Of a DNA stretch of 64,000 nucleotides, positions 60,348-64,000 are shown piece after piece. The translations under genes and the position numbers were made by a program. The stretch lies in assembly GCF_001613545.1 (NCBI RefSeq), contig NZ_BDCO01000002.1, positions 2,046,001 to 2,110,000 of the forward strand. Direction: 5' to 3'. Position 1 is the stretch's first letter, and each line of letters opens with the position of its first letter. The notes under the pieces were generated by a model that searched no databases, was not told the origin of the DNA, and worked only from the letters and a program-made list of their open reading frames with translations. Source of the DNA: Terrimicrobium sacchariphilum (GTDB lineage: Bacteria > Verrucomicrobiota > Verrucomicrobiia > Chthoniobacterales > Terrimicrobiaceae).

Positions 60348-61610
60348 ATGCTCAAGAAGGTCGTCCTTACCAATATCAACACTGCTCGTTCTTTCCCGGT
60401 CATCGTCGATACCGACGATGATCAAAAGGCGATCCTAGGCGCTGGAAAAGCGCCGAACGAGACCGCGGTGGTCACGGATATTGTGGGTGTTGACGAAGCC
60501 GTGCATCGCGGCACCACCAAGGCTCCCGGCAAGGAGGAGATGGTGACTCTCTTCGGCGGTCTGGCTCGATGCCTGGAACGGAATATCTCGACCGTCAAGA
60601 GTCTGGAGTTGATCTCGGGCCGCCTGTCCACACCCAGGTACCGGGGAGCGGTGGCGGACATCGCTCAGAAAGTGCTTGAGGGAGAGAAGTTGAGTGATTG
60701 CTTCGGCATGCATCCCGACCTTTTTACCGAGGACATCGTCGCGTTGATACGGGCCGGTGAGGAGTCGGGCCAGGTTCACGAAGTTTTCCGGCAAGTCGCA
60801 CGCTCAAATGACAAGACTCAACGTGTTTTGAAGAAACTGAGGGCTGGATTAGTTTATCCGGCCATCGTTCTGGTGCTCGCCATTGCTGTTGTAATTGTCA
60901 TGAGTTTTACCCTCGTGCCAGCAATTTCAAAGCTCTACGGCGCGATGCATGTGACTCTGCCGGTGGCTACCCGCATGATGATGGCGTTTTCTCAAACGTT
61001 GATCAAACAGCCCTACTTTGTATTGATTCCAATCATTGGCTTGGGGGCCTTGTTTAAATATTGGCCGAAGATATATCGAATTCCTCGAGTTCAATTGACT
61101 CTCACCAGAGTGCCCACGGTCGGGAACATAATCCGAAAATCGGCCGCGATGGTGAGTTTTCGGTGCTTGTCCATGCTGCTGCATGCCAATGTCCGAATCA
61201 GCACTGCGCTTGAAATCTCCGCGAGGAGTGCGAACCATGTGGAGTTCGAACAGTTTTTTTTGCGGGTGAGGGATCATATCATCGAAGGAATGTCCCTGCC
61301 TGAAGGATTCCTTATGGAATCACATTTACTCGGCCCCGATGGACGAATGATTGCCGGTGTAGTTCAAATGGCCGGTGAGACAGGCGGAGTGAACGAGTTG
61401 CTGGATGAAATCGCGGCAGATTATGAAGAGGAGCTTGATATCATTGCAGGCCAGCTCGACAAGATCATGGAGCCTTTCATGATCGTATTCCTGGCTGTGG
61501 TTGTGGGTTTTTTAATTTACGCTATTTACGGTCCAATTTTCAACCTGAGTCAGGTTCTCTTGCCGAAAAAGCCGGGTGCGCCTGTTCCTACAGCTGAAGT
61601 CAGTCGCTGA
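60348..61610 (+). CDS. Inner-membrane platform protein PilC/GspF
   Basis: A 420-residue protein. A ~60-residue non-conserved N-terminus precedes two GspF domains. The first has TLFGGLARCLERNISTVKSLELISG and DLFTEDIVALIRAGEESGQVHEVFRQVA; the second has AAMVSFRCLSMLLHANVRISTALEISA and LGPDGRMIAGVVQMAGETGGVNELLDEIA. Membrane spans lie at about 168-192, 216-236 and 375-398. It is the platform on which the ATPases act. The codon and base composition become visibly AT-richer from the middle of this gene onwards. Confidence 0.95.
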   Translation: MLKKVVLTNINTARSFPVIVDTDDDQKAILGAGKAPNETAVVTDIVGVDEAVHRGTTKAPGKEEMVTLFGGLARCLERNISTVKSLELISGRLSTPRYRGAVADIAQKVLEGEKLSDCFGMHPDLFTEDIVALIRAGEESGQVHEVFRQVARSNDKTQRVLKKLRAGLVYPAIVLVLAIAVVIVMSFTLVPAISKLYGAMHVTLPVATRMMMAFSQTLIKQPYFVLIPIIGLGALFKYWPKIYRIPRVQLTLTRVPTVGNIIRKSAAMVSFRCLSMLLHANVRISTALEISARSANHVEFEQFFLRVRDHIIEGMSLPEGFLMESHLLGPDGRMIAGVVQMAGETGGVNELLDEIAADYEEELDIIAGQLDKIMEPFMIVFLAVVVGFLIYAIYGPIFNLSQVLLPKKPGAPVPTAEVSR

Positions 61611-64000
61611 TGAAGCTCAGGCCGGGCACAGTATATTCCCGAGCGCTCGCTATTTTTTTGTTGGCGTCCCTATTGCTGCTGGGAGCAGTAGCCGCGCTGA
61701 CACAGTTAATTATCCTCCGGGAATTTAGTCAGACTGAGAGCCGGGAGCTTAAAGCGACAATGCAGCGTGTCGCTCTATTGCTGGGGAGGGAGGACGCTGC
61801 AATGGAAGGGGTGCTGAGCAATTGGGAACAAATTCCATTTTTTCGAAATATTGCACTAGGCTCATTAGCAAGGAATTTGAAAGAAGAAGAGGTCACGCGA
61901 TCATTGGAAGATTTGCGTGCAGATTTCTTCGCGGTGGTAGGCGAGGACGGCAGGATGCGTCGGGCTTTTTACCGTAATGAAAATATCCGGAAAAAGTTGG
62001 ATGCCCAAATCGGGGGGGTGATGTCCCGTGTAGCGAAGGATGGAAAGCCTGGGTGTTCCTCGGGCTTTGTCGTGATCTCCAATATGCTTTGCAGTGTGAG
62101 CTTCCTCAAGTTGGATGGCGCGCCCAATAAAGTTGTCGTTGGGCGAATTTTCGACAAGGACGCTTGGACGTTTATTGAACAGATGTTCTCTGCCGAGATC
62201 GGCTTTGGATCGTTTGGTGAACCTACAGCTGGTGTGATTTCTCCTGAAAATATCGTCGATCTTTTCAATAAGCAGGATGTCGTTATCAATGTGGAAAACA
62301 GTGACAGAATCACTGGTATCCGTTTGCTGAGAGGTATTGACGGTACGCCTCTTGGCTACATCAAGGTCTCGCAAGGTCGTCCTTTACGGCAGGAGGGGCT
62401 GCACGCCAGCAGTGTATTTTTGATCGGGATCTCTCTGGCGGGAAGCGCGCTGGTGGTTCTTGTGTGGATATTGCTGGATCGCACCATCTTGGCGAGAATC
62501 AGTGACCTGACTCGAAAGCTGGAACTTGAAAAACGCTCCGGGCGCTTGCCTGTGCGACTCGAGTTTAAGGGCGATGATGAATTGGGCACGCTGGCCAGAA
62601 GCATTGAGGATCTCGCCTCCAAGCTGGAACACTCTCAGGATCAGTATCGCGCCATCGTGGAAGATCAGGCGGAGTTGATTTGTCGATTTGACGAGAATTT
62701 CACCCTTACTTTCGGCAATGAGGTTTTCTGTCGGTATCTGCTGAACGGCAGGGCGACCATTGCGGATACAGTTCTGCTTGAGGTCTTGCCCGACGATGTG
62801 GCTGGTGAACTGAGGCGTGCTTTTGGGAGTCTCTCCAAGGACAGGCCGATGGTGATCCAAACGGTGGAGTTTTCCTTTCCTGATGGAAGGAACTCCATGT
62901 GGTTGCGAACTACGCTCAGGCGGGGGTTTGACGATCACGGGCGCTCCCGCGGCGGCCAGTGGGTGGCCTCTGACGTAACCACTCAGGTTCTTGCGCAGAA
63001 ACAGGCTCTGGAAACGGAGCGGAGGTTTCGACGTCTCTTTGAGACTTCCTCCGACGGCATTCTGTTGATCGACGTCGGAACGATGTTTGTAACCGACATC
63101 AATACGAGTCTCTGTCGCATGCTATTCCTGGCGGGTAGTGATGTGCTGGGCAAGAGATTGCAGGAACTTCCGATCTTTGCTCCGTGCATGCCGCTTATCC
63201 GTGACGCGTCGGCTCAGCCGTCAAAGGAGGTCTACGGCGGCAGTAAACGGGAATGTCGCCTGGATCGTGTGGACGGGACATCGCTTCATGCTGAGGTGCG
63301 ATGCTCCAGTTATCTGGTGGGTGATCGCAACTACATCCAGCTGAATTTCCGCAACATCAGTGAACGGGTGGAGGGAGAACACCAGATGCGGCTTCTCTCC
63401 GCCAAGCTCCTGCGATTGCAGGATGAGGAGCGACGACGCATTGCTCGGGAGTTGCATGACTCCACGGCTCAGAATCTCTCGGCGCTCGAAATGAATATCA
63501 GCCTGCTGGAGCCGATTATTCAGCCGAAAAACGGTCGAGCCACCCGGATCATCAAGGAAACCCGGGAGATCGTGCAGGAGTGCTCAAAGGAATTGAGAAA
63601 TATCTCCTATTTGCTCCATCCACCGCTCATCGACGAGGTTGGGTTGGCCTTTGCTGTGAAGTGGTTTGTCGATGGATTCGCCAAGCGCACGGGAATGGCC
63701 GTGCACCTCGAGGTTGATCCGCTGTTTCCTCGTCTCGCGGCTGAGATTGAGATGCCGCTTTTCCGGGTGGTACAGGAGGCGATGACCAATGTGTACCGGC
63801 ACTCCCGGGCGGACGATGTCTGGATCACGCTGCACCATACGGAAAATGAGGTCTCGCTGGAAATCCGAGACAATGGAAGGGGCTTCCCCGATCCTGAAGT
63901 ACTCGAGGCCGGGGGCATGGGCGGCGGGGTCGGCTTGGCGGGAATGAGGGAGAGGTTGTCCAATCTCGGGGGCTCGCTGGATGTGGCCAGTTCATCATTT
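61610..64000 (+). CDS. Membrane sensor histidine kinase (CHASE4-like, HAMP, PAS, HisKA_3), 3'-truncated by window
   Basis: 797 residues are visible and the frame is still open at the right edge. Two membrane spans (about 13-36 and 268-290) enclose a ~230-residue sensor like CHASE4. A HAMP (~290-340) and two PAS domains (~345-455, ~470-590) follow, then the phospho-acceptor box RRRIARELHDSTAQNLSAL with His616, the N box VQEAMTNVYRHSRA and G box DNGRGFP with GVGLAGMRERLSNLGG. This is the NarX/DegS (HPK7) type, which pairs with a LuxR-type regulator, likely encoded past the edge. Its ATG overlaps the pilC stop (TGATG), so it is coupled to the pilus operon. Confidence 0.9.
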   Translation, partial: MKLRPGTVYSRALAIFLLASLLLLGAVAALTQLIILREFSQTESRELKATMQRVALLLGREDAAMEGVLSNWEQIPFFRNIALGSLARNLKEEEVTRSLEDLRADFFAVVGEDGRMRRAFYRNENIRKKLDAQIGGVMSRVAKDGKPGCSSGFVVISNMLCSVSFLKLDGAPNKVVVGRIFDKDAWTFIEQMFSAEIGFGSFGEPTAGVISPENIVDLFNKQDVVINVENSDRITGIRLLRGIDGTPLGYIKVSQGRPLRQEGLHASSVFLIGISLAGSALVVLVWILLDRTILARISDLTRKLELEKRSGRLPVRLEFKGDDELGTLARSIEDLASKLEHSQDQYRAIVEDQAELICRFDENFTLTFGNEVFCRYLLNGRATIADTVLLEVLPDDVAGELRRAFGSLSKDRPMVIQTVEFSFPDGRNSMWLRTTLRRGFDDHGRSRGGQWVASDVTTQVLAQKQALETERRFRRLFETSSDGILLIDVGTMFVTDINTSLCRMLFLAGSDVLGKRLQELPIFAPCMPLIRDASAQPSKEVYGGSKRECRLDRVDGTSLHAEVRCSSYLVGDRNYIQLNFRNISERVEGEHQMRLLSAKLLRLQDEERRRIARELHDSTAQNLSALEMNISLLEPIIQPKNGRATRIIKETREIVQECSKELRNISYLLHPPLIDEVGLAFAVKWFVDGFAKRTGMAVHLEVDPLFPRLAAEIEMPLFRVVQEAMTNVYRHSRADDVWITLHHTENEVSLEIRDNGRGFPDPEVLEAGGMGGGVGLAGMRERLSNLGGSLDVASSSF

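Overview
The window is a high-GC chromosomal segment, densely packed on both strands. It has no insertion sequence, phage gene or CRISPR array that I can see. Gene content suggests a free-living Gram-negative bacterium, most likely of the Verrucomicrobiota. The reasons are a fused SecDF, pseudopilins with the leader RRGFTLIELLV, secreted proteins with no obvious family, REP-like GGGCCGGC palindromes, and a type IV pilus-like locus that resembles the Akkermansia Amuc_1098-1102 region. The genus cannot be fixed from the sequence; a Terrimicrobium- or Chthoniobacter-like member is a guess.

Layout: 1-2502 holds the end of a GT9 glycosyltransferase and a glycogen debranching enzyme. 2600-4130 holds a small membrane protein and a dksA-like/rpmG/rpsR cluster. 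4132-8282 is envelope biogenesis: an AsmA-like protein, a LolD-like ATPase and an ankyrin/L,D-transpeptidase. 8373-16604 is mixed: an unknown secreted protein, a thioesterase, an ArnT-like glycosyltransferase, trxB, a GT4 glycosyltransferase, a lipoprotein, a GNAT protein and rmuC. 17047-22533 holds a Tat-exported superoxide dismutase divergent from pstSCAB-phoU, with a Pho-box-like repeat between them. 22642-22998 holds tRNA(CAT) and rpsT. 23025-26378 is a murein-peptide group: an M20 peptidase, a dipeptide epimerase and a convergent amidase. 26426-29469 is sugar uptake and oxidation: an OprB porin, a PQQ-type dehydrogenase and a cytochrome c. 29473-33943 holds a pseudopilin, leuS, an XTP pyrophosphatase and a small secreted protein. 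34026-39346 is a tight three-gene unit headed by an unusual TerB/FHA/ABCG fusion. 39433-48985 is housekeeping: DAHP synthase, an exonuclease, 5-formyl-THF cyclo-ligase, an MBL protein, yajC-secDF, KDPG aldolase and PEP carboxylase.

49053-64000 is the most distinctive part. A secretin faces a co-directional operon of at least ten genes: a giant prepilin-adhesin, a PilT-like ATPase, PilM/N/O/P-like proteins, three more pilin-type proteins, PilC and a hybrid sensor histidine kinase cut by the window end. From the ATPase to the kinase, every junction overlaps or is separated by 2 nt, so they should be translated as one coupled unit. No extension ATPase (PilB/GspE) and no prepilin peptidase lie inside the window.

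All family calls come from reading motifs by eye. No search was run, and start codons are uncertain where stated.
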